A stretch of DNA of 64,000 nucleotides, taken from positions 5,377,218-5,441,217 of the forward strand of contig CM019068.1 in assembly GCA_009667805.1 (NCBI GenBank). The letters run 5' to 3'. Under the pieces are notes generated by a model that saw nothing but the letters and a program-made list of their open reading frames with translations, searched no databases and had not been told where the DNA came from. Positions 11,688 to 23,501 of this stretch are shown piece after piece. Source of the DNA: Leptobrachium leishanense (taxonomy: Eukaryota; Chordata; Amphibia; Anura; Megophryidae). A program made the position numbers and the translations under genes. The first letter of the stretch is position 1. Each line of letters starts with the position of its first letter.

Positions 11688-12060
11688 GAGAACACACACC
11701 ACACACTGAAAACACACACACACACCGAGAACACACACACACACACACACTGAAAACACACACACTGAGAACACACACACACACTCACACACACTGAGAA
11801 CACACACATACACACACTGAGAACACACACACACACTGAGAACACACACACACACACTGAGAATACACACACACACTGAGAATACACACACACACACACA
11901 CTGAGAACACACACACTGAGAACACACACACACTGAGAACACGCACACTGAGAACACACACACACACACAATGAGAACACACACACACACACACTGAGAA
12001 CACACACACACACACACACACTGAGAACACACACACTGAGAACACACTCAAGTAAACACA
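11688..12060. repeat. Compound (CA)n / CTGAGAA microsatellite
   Basis: CA runs of 8-22 bp separated by 'ctgagaa' make a ~20-26 bp higher-order unit. The Cys/Val-rich minus-strand frames are artefacts. Confidence 0.93.
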
Positions 12061-12072
12061 CACACCGTGAAC

Positions 12073-13019
12073 TAGACATGTGCACAGCACAAAATGTTGT
12101 TTTGAACTAATGGATTAGTCCTAAAATGCAATACATTTAGTTACTAAAGAAATTCGTTTTCAGTTCTTTAGTATGAAAACTAATTTCATTCATCCGAAAA
12201 CCAGTGGATACAATTACTATTGTAGTGGCTCCTCAGAGGGCTGAGATCGCTGCTTGTTACAGTATCTCTCACTCTCAGCACAATGTGGGCCATATTACAT
12301 AGTTGGTGCTAACTTAACCAGAGCTGTTGTAAACTTCCAGAGCCATTATAGCCTATGGAGGTTTCAGTTTACAACAGCTCTGGTTAAGTTAGCACCAACA
12401 TTGTAATTACTTCCCAGTGTCAGCAAAGCTGTTACAGTAACTGACTGCAGTCACACAGCGCTCAGAGTTTCAGTAAAACTAGTAAATAATATTTTTATAT
12501 AATAAGAGGTTAAACATATTTATTTCCTTGTTTTTACTGAAACTCTGAGCGCTGTTTACAGTCAGTTACTGTAACAACTGAGCCTGATACATTGTACTGA
12601 GAGAAAATGTAACAAGCAGTCCGATCTCAGCGCTCACAGCCACTGGATTTAAAGGGCTAAAAAAAAGGCTTCCTCTCTGTATAATGTATATAACATCCTC
12701 CTGCATTAATACCCCTCTCTGCATAATGTATAGAACATCCTCCTGCATTAATTAATGCCCCTCTCTGTATAGAACATCCTACTGCATGTGCAGAGTGCAG
12801 AACTTCTGATGTTGCGATGTTGCGCTCTTCATTGCTGGTCTCCTTCACTCATCAATGTAATATCACAAAAAGGACTGACACTAAAATGTAGTGCATTTTA
12901 TTTTAGTTTCTTTCGTTTTTTGTACTGAGCAGTTTCGTATCTCTTGAGTCATACGAAAACTAAATTATCCCAAAATTCGGACTAAATCGTTTTAGTACTA
13001 AAACGAATGCACATGTCTA
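12073..13019. mobile_element. Non-autonomous hAT element with TAGACATGTGCA ends (8-bp TSD CCGTGAAC)
   Basis: 947 bp bounded by TAGACATGTGCACAGC and ATGCACATGTCTA, with the exact duplication CCGTGAAC at 12,065-12,072 and 13,020-13,027. Eight-base duplications plus TA..TA-ended inverted repeats are diagnostic of hAT. A long internal inverted repeat (cagtaactgactg..cagtcagttactg) and a GGGCCATATTAC foldback MITE from 12,287 lie inside. A sister copy is at 40,295-41,306. Confidence 0.88.
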
Positions 13020-13027
13020 CCGTGAAC

Positions 13028-13557
13028 ACACATTCAGCTTCTGTCTGTCCAGAACCACCCGGAGTTTAACTTCCAGCTCCAAACTTGTGCACCCGGGGAG
13101 GGACTGGAAAGTATTGTCCATATTGAGCTCCGTATTATGGGATAACTTTCCAGAATAAATCATTATCAAACCTGTTTTACGCCGGCTGCTTTGTCTCCAA
13201 AGACTCGTCCATCCCCGTCATTAAGCAGATCACACATGGTGTTACCGGCAATGTTTAGTGACTATGTGTAGTGTCAGTCCTTGTAAGCGGCCGGTGTCAT
13301 CTCAGGATCAATTGAGCTGCTTTAAAAGAAACAAAGTAAACACTTTCCTCCAGAGTAAGCGATTTCCAGGTGGCGCCGAATCATTAAGTGATGGTCAATG
13401 GAAGTAACCCTCCCCTGTTATATGTCATTACTTCCAGTAAGGGTAAACAAATGTATGCATTTAATCTGAAAACAAGACAATATCCAGCAAGAGAGGGGTT
13501 ATGTACATGTACGTGTTTCTCCAGAGCTTTTTTTGTTCATGGAGATTAGTCCATGTG
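13028..13557. other. Non-coding spacer
   Basis: No repeat, exon or RNA gene recognised between the two hAT elements. Confidence 0.4.
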
Positions 13558-14859
13558 TTGGCAATTAGGGATGAGCCGAACACGTCCGAGTTCGGGTTCG
13601 TATTCGAACCCGAACTTTCCAAATGTTCGGATCCGAACCCAAATCCGAATTCGAACTCCATACAAGTCAATGGGGCTGAAAATTCGGTTTTTAGAGTGCC
13701 CTCCAAGAGGGCATATATGCTAAATATTTGCCATAAAAGGTGTATGGGGGTCCGGGTAGTGCCCTGGGGGACAGGAAACAAGGACAAAAATAGAAAAAAA
13801 AAACTTTTTAAAGGGACAGTGAGTTTTCCATGAAATGAGGGTTAAAAATAAAAACGAAAGATTCCTTCAAATATCGTGCCTAGGAGGTCCCCATAACCTG
13901 CCCAGGAAGTGGCGGATTTCTAGGATGTATAGAAACACTTAAAAACAAAAAAATGACGTTTCAAATGACCGTAAATGCTTTTCCTTTAATCTATCCATAA
14001 ACAACTGCTTGGGGCGGCAGCCTGTATGAAAAGAGGAGACATTTTCGGACACGTAGAAAAAGTTTAGTGATTTTTTGGCTAAATTATTGTGAAACTTATG
14101 CAGGCTTTGGATGAAAATAACAATAGGTAATTTAAAATTGGGCCTTTAGCGTCCCCAACAGTGCCGTCACACCGTTAGCCCTCTGAGGATATGAATCTGA
14201 TACAGGCGTCATTGGCAGTGCACCCAAATATTGTGCTTTTGGTGCCAGGCCAGCAAGACTGCCAGGCCAGCATGTACTATCATACAGTAACCCCTCTGTA
14301 GTATTGTGGATGAGTGCAGGGGTGAACCTTGCGGTCCTATATTAAAAAGATATGATTCTTGTCAAGGCATCAGTGCACCCAGATATTCTGCCTTTGGTGC
14401 AAGACTGCCAGGCCAGCAAGTATCATCATACAGTAACCCCTCTGTGGTATTGTGGAAGAATGCAGGGGTGGACCATGTGGTCCTATATTGAAAAGATATG
14501 AATCTGTTAAAGGCGTCAGTGCACCCATATATTCTGCCTTTGGTGCCAGACTGCCAGACCAGCAAGTATTATCATACAGTAACACCTCTGTGGTATTGTG
14601 GAAGAGTGCAGAGTTGGACCCTGCGGTTCAAAAAATTAAAATGTTATAAATCTGGCACAGGCATCATTGCAGCCAAATATTGTGCCTTTCATGGCAGCAA
14701 GTGCCTTCACACCGTAACCCTTTTGTGGTATTGTGGAAGAGTTCAGTGCTGGAGCTTTTGTGAATGCAGAAGACATGCCCGATCTATACCGTTACGTCAG
14801 CATCAGGGGATTGATAACTGCTGATCCAGGAGGACTGATTCATTTTTATAAATGTCAGC

Positions 14860-17800
14860 CAGTCCAAAGAGTCGGTGGACAGATGCACTCTTTTGTCTGT
14901 GACAAAACCTCCAGCGGCACTGAACATCCTTTTAGAAAGCACGCTAGATGAAGGGCAACTAGTAGCTGCATAGCATATTGGCTAAATTCTGGCCAGTGAT
15001 CCAATCTCAACACCCAGTAAGCCAGTGGATCATCTGCTGGAAAGGTATCCAGGTCTGCCCTTGCCCCTAGGCAGTCCTGCACCATATGGTGAAGACGCTG
15101 GCAATGGGTGACTACATTTGACGTCCCTGGGTGTCGTGGACTAAAAAAATTAAAAAATGCGTCAGTCAAGCGGCCCTGGCCTTCACCAATATTCCTCTCA
15201 TCATCCACAGCCTCAGAAGCACGTGTGTCATCACTTGGTAACCTACCAGTGCCTGGAAAGGTGTTACACAAGTGTCACTTTAGAGCGTCCTCAAGTTTAT
15301 TCATCCTGTGCTCCCTCTGTGCGGGCAGAATGAGCTCTGCAACTTTATCCTTGTATCGTGGATCAAGAAGGGTTGCCAACTAGTAATGATCCCGCTCCTT
15401 GATAGCACGAATCCTGGGGTCCTTTAGCAGGCTTTGCATCATTAGGGAGCCCATGCCTTGTAGGTTGGAGGTGGCATTAGCTTCCGAGACTTCCTGGTCA
15501 ATGAGGATGACCCCATTGTGCACTTCCTCCTCCCAGCCATGTACTAGTCCTTGTGTTTCTGGGCACAAGAAACCAGCCCTTGAGGAATCCCCACCTTCAA
15601 TGCCCCCACTACTTAAATATTCTGCCTCCTCCTCCTCCTCATCCTCCTCCTGTCTGATCTGAGTAGGACCCACTGGAATGCTGTCTGCGGAAAGACTGGG
15701 GCCTTGAGAGCTAGGGAAGGCCTCCTCTTCCTCCCGCTGCTCTGCCTCTAGAGCCACAACTATAATTCCCCACAGAGTGTGCTCCAGCAGGAACACTAAA
15801 GGAATTGTGTCACTGATGCATGCACTGTCCCTGCTCACCATCCTCGTTGCCTCCTCAAATACAGTGCATGCATCCTTGATCATCAGCCACTGCAGGGGGA
15901 AAAAAAACAAGTTGACCTGAACCTGTCCTTGTTCCATACTCACACAGGTACTCGTTGATGGCCCTCTGCTGCTTGTGCAGATGCTGCAGCATTGCTAATG
16001 TCGAGTTCCACCTGGTGGGCATGTCACAGATCAGACGGTTTGTGGGAAGGTGGAATTCTCTTTGAATTTCTGCCAGGCGAATACTTGCTGGGAATGACCA
16101 TCTGAAGTGGCTGCAGACTTTTCTGGCCTGGCTGAGAAGCTCTGGCAGCCCTGGGTACTTGGTTAGGAAACGCTGTACCACTAGATTTAGGACGTGTGCT
16201 AGGCATGGTACATGCACAATTTACCCTTGCGTAGGGCGGAGAGAAGGTTGCTGCCATTATCACAGACGATCATTTCCAGCTGAAGCTGGCATGGTGTTAA
16301 CCATCTCTGCACCTGCCCCTGCAGAGCTGACAGAATTTCTGGCCCGGTGTGGCTCCTGTCCCCTAAATAAACCAGCTCAAGCACAGTATGGCTTCTTTTT
16401 GCTTGAGCCATTGCGTAGACCCTGTCAGGCGTCGGTTTAACTGCCACTTCGCCAGAGACAGAGAAGGAGGAGGAAGAGGGAGAGGTGGTGGTGGTGGAGC
16501 AGACAAAGCAAGCAGCTTTCTGGAGGCGTGGTGGATGAACAAGCTCCAGCACAGAGCCCCATCTTGAATCCCTCCCAGCTGCAATCAGAGTTACCCAGTG
16601 TGCCGTGAAGGAAATGTAACGACCCTGTCCATGCTTGCTGGACCACGTGTCTAAAGTCACATGCACCTTGTTGCTGACTGCCTTTCCCAATGACTGGATA
16701 AGATTGTCTTCCACGTATTGGTATAGTGCTGGAATGACCTTGCATGAAAAGTAATGGCGTTTTGGAACCCGCCACTGTGGTACAGCACATTCAGCAAATT
16801 CACGGAAGGGAGCAGAGTCCACCAGCTGGAAAGGCAGCAGCTGCAATGCGAGTAATTTTGCTAAGCTGGCATTTACATGCTGTGCTTAGGGATGGTTGGG
16901 ACTATATTTTTTTTTACGCTGCAGCAGCTGCGGCAACGTAATCTGACTGCATAAATCTTCAGCTGCTGGGATGATGTCACATTGTGAGGAAGGACCTCGT
17001 ACATCCATTACTGTAGCATCATCCCTGTCAGTGGAGGTTGTAGGCAATGACATGGTAGGACATACAGTGGGGGTAGAGACAGATGAGGAGGAGGAGGACC
17101 TACGCAAAGTTTTGTACCAACGGGATGTGTGGCAGGAGGTCATATGTCGCCTCAAGCACGTGGTACCCAAGTGTCCGGTGTCTATCCCACGCTTCAGCCT
17201 CATCTGACATAGATTACAAATAGCGACGGTGGGGTCTGCTGCACATTTCTTAAAGAACTCCCAGCAGACAGCAGAGTTCCTGCGTTTGTGCTTTGAGACA
17301 ACAGCGCTCTGCACCGGAGCAGCTCTGACATGTGATTCCTTGGACTGGCTAGTGCTACGTTTGGTCATAGCGGATGTTGTGCCTCGTGTTTGCTGTGCCT
17401 TCTCCTCCCCCTCTTCCTCACTTGATTCCTCTGTTCGATCAGGCACCCAGGTGGAGTCAGTGACCTCATCATCATTGTCATCATCATCCTCTATCTCCTT
17501 GTCACTGGAGCCAACTTGGCAGTTTGCTGCAGCTGCTGGGGCGACATGAGTGCCAGTTATTTGTGTGTCATCACTGGCACCCCCTTCCTCGAGGTTGATT
17601 ATACTCCCTTTCTCAACCTCAGAGATTGAATCAGAGCACTGTACTTGCTGCGCATCCTCAAGCAGCATGTCACTGTCATTGTAGTCAAACAATTCAGCTG
17701 ACTCCTCCGTGTGTGATAGTGAGGCTACGGCAGGAGTAGCTGTGGACATGGAGGCTGCATTAGATGCTTTGGCAGCTGAGGTGGACTGTAAAGCACTAGA

Positions 17801-18037
17801 AGCCTGGCTGGCAGAGGACTCGGAGGATGAGGATGGTCTGGTTAGCCAATCCACCAAATCCTCTGTATGTTGCTGCTGCTTAAGACGGCCAGCACCAGTT
17901 AGAAAGGAGAAGCGTGCCCCTGCAGAGGATGCACCATGTCCACCACGACCAGAGGCACAGCCTCCCGACACAGAGACTGCTTGCCCTCTTATCTGTGTCT
18001 GGGAGCGTCTGCCTGTCCTTTTTGTTCTTTCAGACAT
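14860..18037 (-). pseudogene. hAT transposase with BED zinc finger, inactivated
   Basis: Starts with an acidic/Ser-rich N-terminal region from M at 18,037. A BED zinc finger near residues 255-305 follows (WEFFKKC..CNLC..H..RRHMTSCH, i.e. C-x2-C and H-x4-H spacing). An RNase H-like body (VHVTLDTWSS; CDNGSNLLSAL; CLAHVLNLVVQ; TRWNST) and a C-terminal hATC dimerisation segment (DDPLAYWVLR; CPSSSVLSKRMFSAAG) complete it. Breaks: an in-frame TAA near 16,886, frame changes near 16,200 and 15,900, TAG near 15,380, TGA near 15,283 and a further frame change near 14,930. Hence no functional protein. All segments keep family order on one strand. A DNA-cutting nuclear enzyme in its intact state. Confidence 0.88.
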
Positions 18038-18124
18038 GGTGAGTGATATACAGATTAAATATATACAGAGCTCTGATTCAACTCTGGTATAAAGATTAAA
18101 GATTTAAAGAACTCTGGTATACCT

Positions 18125-18845
18125 CAGTGAGACACCCTGATAGCTGGCAGCCAGTGACAAGACACAGATTACAAATCTCAGACACCTCCTATAAATCAGT
18201 GAGACCCCTTGATGGGTGGCAGTGAGAAACCACAGATTACAAATCTCAGAAACCTCTTATAAATCAGTGAGACCCCTTGATGGGTGGCAGTGAAACCTCT
18301 TATAAATCAGTGAGACCCTTTGATGGGTGGCAGTGAGAAGCCACAGATTAGAAGTCTCAGAAACCTCTTATAAATCAGTGAGACCCCTTAATGGGTGGCA
18401 GTGAAACCTCTTATAAATCAGTGAGACCCCTTGATGGGTGGCAGTGAATCCTCTTATAAATCAGTGAGACCCCTTGATGGGTGGCACTGAAACCTCCTAT
18501 AAATCAGTGAGACCCCTTGATGGGTGGCAGTGAAACCTCCTATAAATCAGTGAGACCCCCTGATGGGTGGCAGTGAGAAGCCACAGATTACAAGTCTCAG
18601 AAACCTCCTATAAATCAGTGAGACCCCTTGATGGGTGGCAGTGAAACCTCCTATAAATCAGTGAGACCCCTTGATGGGTGGCAGTGAGAAGTCACAGATT
18701 ACAAATCTCAGAAACCTCTTATAAATCAGTGAGACCCCTTGATGGGTGGCAGTGAAACCTCGTATAAATCAGTGAGACCCCTTGATGGGTGGCAGTGAAA
18801 CCTCTTATAAATCAGTGAGACCCCCTGATGGGTGGCAGCCAGTGA
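18125..18845. repeat. 42-bp minisatellite inside the hAT leader
   Basis: About 15 units of 'cttataaatcagtgagaccc' + 'cttgatgggtggcagtgaaa', some with an extra 'gagaagccacagattacaa' segment. A more degenerate array ('attcccaaatatt..gacccccaaaatac', ~75 bp) continues to ~19,130. It lies between the transposase start and the TSD-side terminus, i.e. in the element's promoter/leader region. Confidence 0.85.
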
Positions 18846-19659
18846 GAAAACACGGATTATAACAATTCCCAAATATTTTGTAGAAATTAGTGACCCCCAA
18901 AATACTTGCTGGCTGTGACAAGAGACACATCACCTCAATTCCCAGATATTTAGTAAAATTAGTGACCCCAAAATACTGCGTGGCACTGGCTGTGTGACAA
19001 GACACAGATCACCTCAATTCCCAAATGTTTTAAAGAAATTTGTGACCCCCAAAATACTTGCTGGCACAGTGACAAGACACACATCACCTAAATTCCCAGA
19101 TATTTGGTAGAAATGAGACCCCCCAGACCCCCCCAGTAGCGTGGCAGACCGGCAGTAAGAACACAGAACAACAATCTCCTATGAAATCTCCTCTCAAATG
19201 CGTGGTGAAGCCGTGCGTGGAAACCTTATATAGTGTGCTGCGGGACTTAGCTCTGTGAGCCCATGATTGGGATAAATTTGCCTAATCAGGACTCTGAGCC
19301 GTGATTGGCATACTGTTGAACCTGTCTTGCACCAGACCTGTGGTCAGGTGCAAGGCTATAGCCAATTACGAGCTTTAGGCCAGTGGGAAAGTGCATTGTG
19401 GGCCATTGTGATGCATTGTGGTCGATCTTGCTCCGAACCCCCGGAAATGTTCGGAGTTCGCGATCTAACCGAACAGGCTAAGTTCGGCCCGAACTCCGAA
19501 CCGTCCGAACCGAACAGCTCATCCCTATTGGCAATGTGTAAGGACTTCCAAAATTATAATTTAAATCATAATCTGCACCAATGCTTTTATACGCTGAGCC
19601 TCACTCCGCCTTAAAATGATTAGTATAGAAGGTCATAATATAAACATAATAATAACATA

Positions 19660-20897
19660 AAGGGTTATTCAAAAAACAGTTTGCCAAATATTGGTGAATT
19701 GCCAGTGAAATACAGTGCCTGTTCGGCGGCAGTGAAATACGGTGCTGTTCGACAGTGGAATGCGGTGCCTGTTCAGCGGCAGTGAAATATGGTGCCTGTT
19801 CGGCGGCAGTGAAATACGGTGCCTGTTCAACGGCAGTGAAATACGGTGTCTGTTCGACGGCAGTGAAATACGGTGCCTGTTCGGCGGCAGTGAAGTACGG
19901 TGCCTGTTCGGCGGCAGTGAAATACGGTGACTGTTCGGCGGCAGTGAAATACGGTGCTGTTCGAAGGCAGTGAAATAAGGTGCCTTTTCGGTGGCAGTGA
20001 AATACGGTGCCTGTTCACCAGCAGTGAAATACGGTGCTTTTCGGCAGCAGTGAAATACGATGCCTGGTCAGCGGCAGTGAAATATGGTGCTGTTTGGCGG
20101 CAGTGAAATACGGTGCTGTTCGGCGGCAGTGAAATACGGTGCCTGTTTGGCGGCAGTGAAATACAGTGCCTGTTCGGCTGCAGTGTAATTCGGTGTCTGT
20201 TCGGCAGCAGTGAAATACGATGCCTGGTCAGCTGCAGTGAAATATGGTGCTGTTTGGCGGCAGTGAAATACGATGCTGTTCGACAGTGAAATACGGTGCC
20301 TGTTCGGTGGTGTGAAATACAGTGTTTGTTCGGCGGCAGTGAAATGCGGTGCCTTTTCGGCGGCAGTGAAATACGGTGCTGTTCAGCGGCAGTGAAATAC
20401 GGTGCCTGGTCAGTGGCAGTGAAATATGGTGCTGTTTGGCGGAAGTGAAATACGGTGCTGTTCGGCCGCAGTCAAATACGGTGCCTGTTCGGCCGCAGTC
20501 AAATACGGTGCATGTTTGGCGGCAGTGAAATACGGTGCCTGTTTTGGCGGCAGTGAAATACGGTGCAGTGCGGTGGCAGTGAATTACGGTGACTGTTCGC
20601 CAGCAGTGAAATATGGTGCCTGTTCAGCGGCAGTGAAATGCAGTGCCTGTTCGGTGGCAGTTAAATACGGTGCTGTGCGGTGGCAATGAAATACGGTGCC
20701 TGTTCGGCGGCAGTGAAATCCCCCATAGAGAAGCAATGGTTAATCTATTCACATTGAACAGCAGAGAAATGTCAGTGAAATGCCCTGATGTTCAGTGGTT
20801 TCATTCGGCAGGTTTAATCAGGCGAATCCCATAGGTTTCAATGTTAAAAATATTCCTGTGTTAATCCAATAACTAATAAACCGTTTATTATTTTATA
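19660..20897. mobile_element. CAGGG-ended MITE copy 3, truncated and expanded
   Basis: Opens with AGGGTTATTCAAAAAACAG. At 20,722-20,880 it shows the family's conserved segments 'cccatagagaagcaatg', 'cattcggcaggttta', 'ttcaatgttaaaaatattcc' and 'ctaataaaccgttta'. Between them an internal motif has expanded into a ~1-kb minisatellite. The right half of the element is missing, cut off by the composite element that begins near 20,897. Confidence 0.75.
19690..20722. repeat. 27-bp minisatellite derived from the MITE
   Basis: About 38 units of 'gcggcagtgaaatacggtgc' + 'ctgttcg', many with 1-bp deletions (ggtgctgttcg). The seed is visible as 'ggtgcctgttcggtgcctgt' plus 'cagtgaa' in the unexpanded MITE copy at 6,755-6,800. 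Open frames across it (ACSAAVKYG-type repeats) are by-products of the 27-bp period. Confidence 0.9.
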
Positions 20898-20996
20898 GAA
20901 CAAAAAAAGGTGTAATCTGTGCTTATTCCTTTTACACCGTGTGAAACAAAACACAACTAGAGGCTTTGGTTTACTGCAATGGCCATTGGAGTGTAA

Positions 20997-21097
20997 GCTC
21001 AAGTCATGAGGTAGACTGGTGGGCTTTTATTTGTGCCCTCCCAGAAACAAATCCACCGGAGGCCATAAATAAAAGCCCACCAGTCTACCTCATGACT
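20997..21097. repeat. Hairpin with ~32-bp arms
   Basis: 'gtcatgaggtagactggtgg' + 'gcttttattt' is followed after ~30 bp by its exact reverse complement ending 'ctacctcatgac'. Foldback structure, no coding content. Confidence 0.85.
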
Positions 21098-21176
21098 GTA
21101 AAAGCAGCATGAGAGTTTATGGTTCACTACAAAGCAACCTGTGGTTTCATTGGTTAGAACTCACCTTCATTAGAGG

Positions 21177-21924
21177 TAGGGATGTGGGTTTCGGAATTTT
21201 CACGAAATTTCCCGATTCGTGGATTCGGATTTGGCCAATTTTCCAAACCGGATCGGATCCGAAAATGGCAGATCCGAAAAAATTTCCGAGCCGAAACTAA
21301 AACTTTTCGGAATTTTCGAATGGACTAGAAATGTGTAAAATCTAAATTTATTTTCGTTCCATTCGTGATTTCGGCTTCATTTCGGTAATTTCGGACATTG
21401 TATTTTTCGATTATATCGCTGATTCTGTAATTTTTTTTTCGTTTCAGATAATTTTGATCAACTTTTTTTCCGTTTTAAAACCTTTTGTTCTGGTTTTTAT
21501 TTTTAAAGTCAGATCATTTGGGTCAGTTTTGCGTTTAAATTGTTTTGTTCATTTTTTTTGTTCCTTTCATACCATTTTAATATGATTAAATAAAGTTGTG
21601 CAATGTATGTTCATCAGAAAAAAAGGATCTTTATTTAATTTTAAAAAAAAAACGATCGAATCGGCAGAATCGGTAGAATTATCGTATCGACAGAAATATC
21701 GGATCTGAAAAACCATTAGTTTACATCAAAATGAATAGACACTTTGAAACGAGAAGAACAAACATTCTGAAAAACACGAAAATTTCCGAAATCACGAAAA
21801 AAAAGTCGATATGAAAAACGAGCCGAAACAAACCGAACCGGAAATCGGCCGAAACGGAAATTTAAAAAATCCGAACGAACCGAACCGAATTGAACCAAAA
21901 AAAAAAAATCGGCGCACAAGTCTA
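21177..21924. mobile_element. Non-autonomous hAT with TAGGGATGTG ends (near 8-bp TSD)
   Basis: 748 bp from TAGGGATGTGGGTTTCGG to GGCGCACAAGTCTA, flanked by ATTAGAGG / AATAGAGG (7 of 8 identical). TTTCGGA/TCCGAAA motifs fill the subterminal regions. Same family as 31,305-31,812. Confidence 0.78.
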
Positions 21925-22009
21925 AATAGAGGTGCCTTGACGTTCGGCAGGTGAGCTTACACTCCATTTGCCATTGCCATTGTGCAGCCTGGAATGAAGG
22001 CTGAAAAGC

Positions 22010-22245
22010 TGCCCCCCTAAAATGACACCCGCACACCCTGAATATATGGAGAAGCCCCTAATAAGACACCCAAACCCTAAATATATGGAGGAGCCCCTAA
22101 AAGGAAACCCACACACCCTGACTATATGGAGGAACCCCTAAAAAGACACCCTGAATATATGGAGGAGCCCCTAAAAACAAACCCGCACACCCTGAATATA
22201 TGGAGGAGCCCCTAAAAAGACAACCGCACACCCTGAATATATGGG
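22010..22245. repeat. ~41-bp minisatellite
   Basis: Units 'cacaccctgaatatatggag' + 'gagcccctaaaa' with variable 'agacacc/gaaaccc' joints; about six copies. Confidence 0.85.
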
Positions 22246-22748
22246 TATATTTGCTCCCAGCTCACATGGATATATATATTTGCCCTTAGCTCACACATGG
22301 AAATATTGCCCCAAGCTCACATGGGTATATTTGCCCCCCAGTTCACATGGATATATGTACTTGCCCCAGCTCACATAGGTATATTTGCCTCCAGCTCACA
22401 TGGGTATATATTGCCCCCAGCTGACATGGGTATATATTGCCCCCAAGTCACATGGATATATTTGCCCCCAAGTCACATGGATATATTTGCCCCCAGCTCA
22501 CATGGATATATTTGCCCACAGCTCACATGGATATATTGCCCCCAGCTCACATGGATATATTGTCCCCAGCTCACATGGATATATTGTCCCCAGCTCACAT
22601 GGATATATTGCCCCCCAGCTCGTATAGATATATTGACCCCAAGCTCATATGGATATAATGCCCCCCAGCTCATATGGGTATATATTGCCCCAGCTCACAA
22701 GGATGTATTTGCCCCCCAGCTCATATGCGTATATATTGCCCCCAGCTC
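22246..22748. repeat. ~25-27-bp minisatellite
   Basis: About 20 units of 'cagctcacatggatatattg' + 'cccc'. Frames on both strands (HMDIL/GYICPQ-type repeats) are artefacts. Confidence 0.9.
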
Positions 22749-22803
22749 GCCTCTCATCTCCTCTGCTGGCCCCAGGCCCTGCCGACGTTCTTCTCCATAC
22801 AAG

Positions 22804-23345
22804 TGTCACGGTTCCCGGATCCCACCACGCAGTACTTAACCCCCAACACTCCACAAAACCCAGAAGCTACCAACAGTGTAGCTGTGAATGATCCCTATCT
22901 GTCTGGTCCTTAGAATTGGCCAGGTAAACTAGCTAGACAGAAAAGGGTTAACAATACGGAGAGGAGTCAGCCGAGCCAGAATCAGGAATAGAGTTCAGAA
23001 TGGTCAAATGGAATAGCCGGGTCGGTATCAGAGCAGTAGCGTAGTACAAGAAAATGGTCTAGGGCAACAGAAGGCAGAATGGTCAGAACACAAGCAGAGG
23101 TCAATAACAGGTTAAATCAATATAGCAGTCAGGTACAAGGAGCTCAGGATGGATAACCACGATCTGGCAACTTCTGAAACTGAGGGTTTTTAAAGACCTT
23201 CACCAGACCACGCCCCCCACTCAAGCCACACCTCATGCAATCACCTCCCTGCCTGTCTCCATTTAAACCAGGCAGTGGTCAGCGAGCAGCATCAGACTTG
23301 CTGTCCTCAAGCACACAGGTAGGGCTGGAAGCCCCCAACGTTACA
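22804..23345 (-). repeat. LTR (3' LTR in element orientation)
   Basis: 542 bp, TG..CA ends, near identical to 25,305-25,853. Small differences include TGTCACGG vs TGTCATGG and a few 1-4 bp indels. Confidence 0.9.
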
Positions 23346-23348
23346 GTA

Positions 23349-23359
23349 CCCCCCTCTCC
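23349..23359 (-). promoter_or_regulatory. Polypurine tract
   Basis: GGAGAGGGGGG read on the minus strand, 3 bp from the 3' LTR. This is the expected plus-strand primer site for reverse transcription. Confidence 0.75.
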
Positions 23360-23501
23360 ACGAGCAGACGCCGGATGCTCAAAAGAGGACAACAAGAAAA
23401 ATGACAAGAAAATAGTCAATGGGTCTTGTAGGCACGTAGAGCCCTCGCGTACACCAGTCACCAAAGTCCCCTGAGGTCCCAATCAGAGTCGTCATCCTCC
23501 T

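Larger units (their letters stand above)
13566..19527 (-). mobile_element. Full-length but decayed hAT transposon (ZBED type), 5,962 bp, exact 8-bp TSD
   Basis: Inverted ends TAGGGATGAGC / GCTCATCCCTA are flanked by the perfect duplication TTGGCAAT (13,558-13,565 and 19,528-19,535). Subterminal regions are dense in CCGAAC/GTTCGG motifs, probable transposase-binding sites. The transposase lies on the minus strand (18,037 to ~14,860) and is broken. A 42-bp minisatellite occupies the leader side. The left subterminal region (13,680-13,790) matches a 673-bp derivative at 47,404-48,076, so this family supplied non-autonomous copies. The exact duplication shows both ends survive. Confidence 0.92.
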
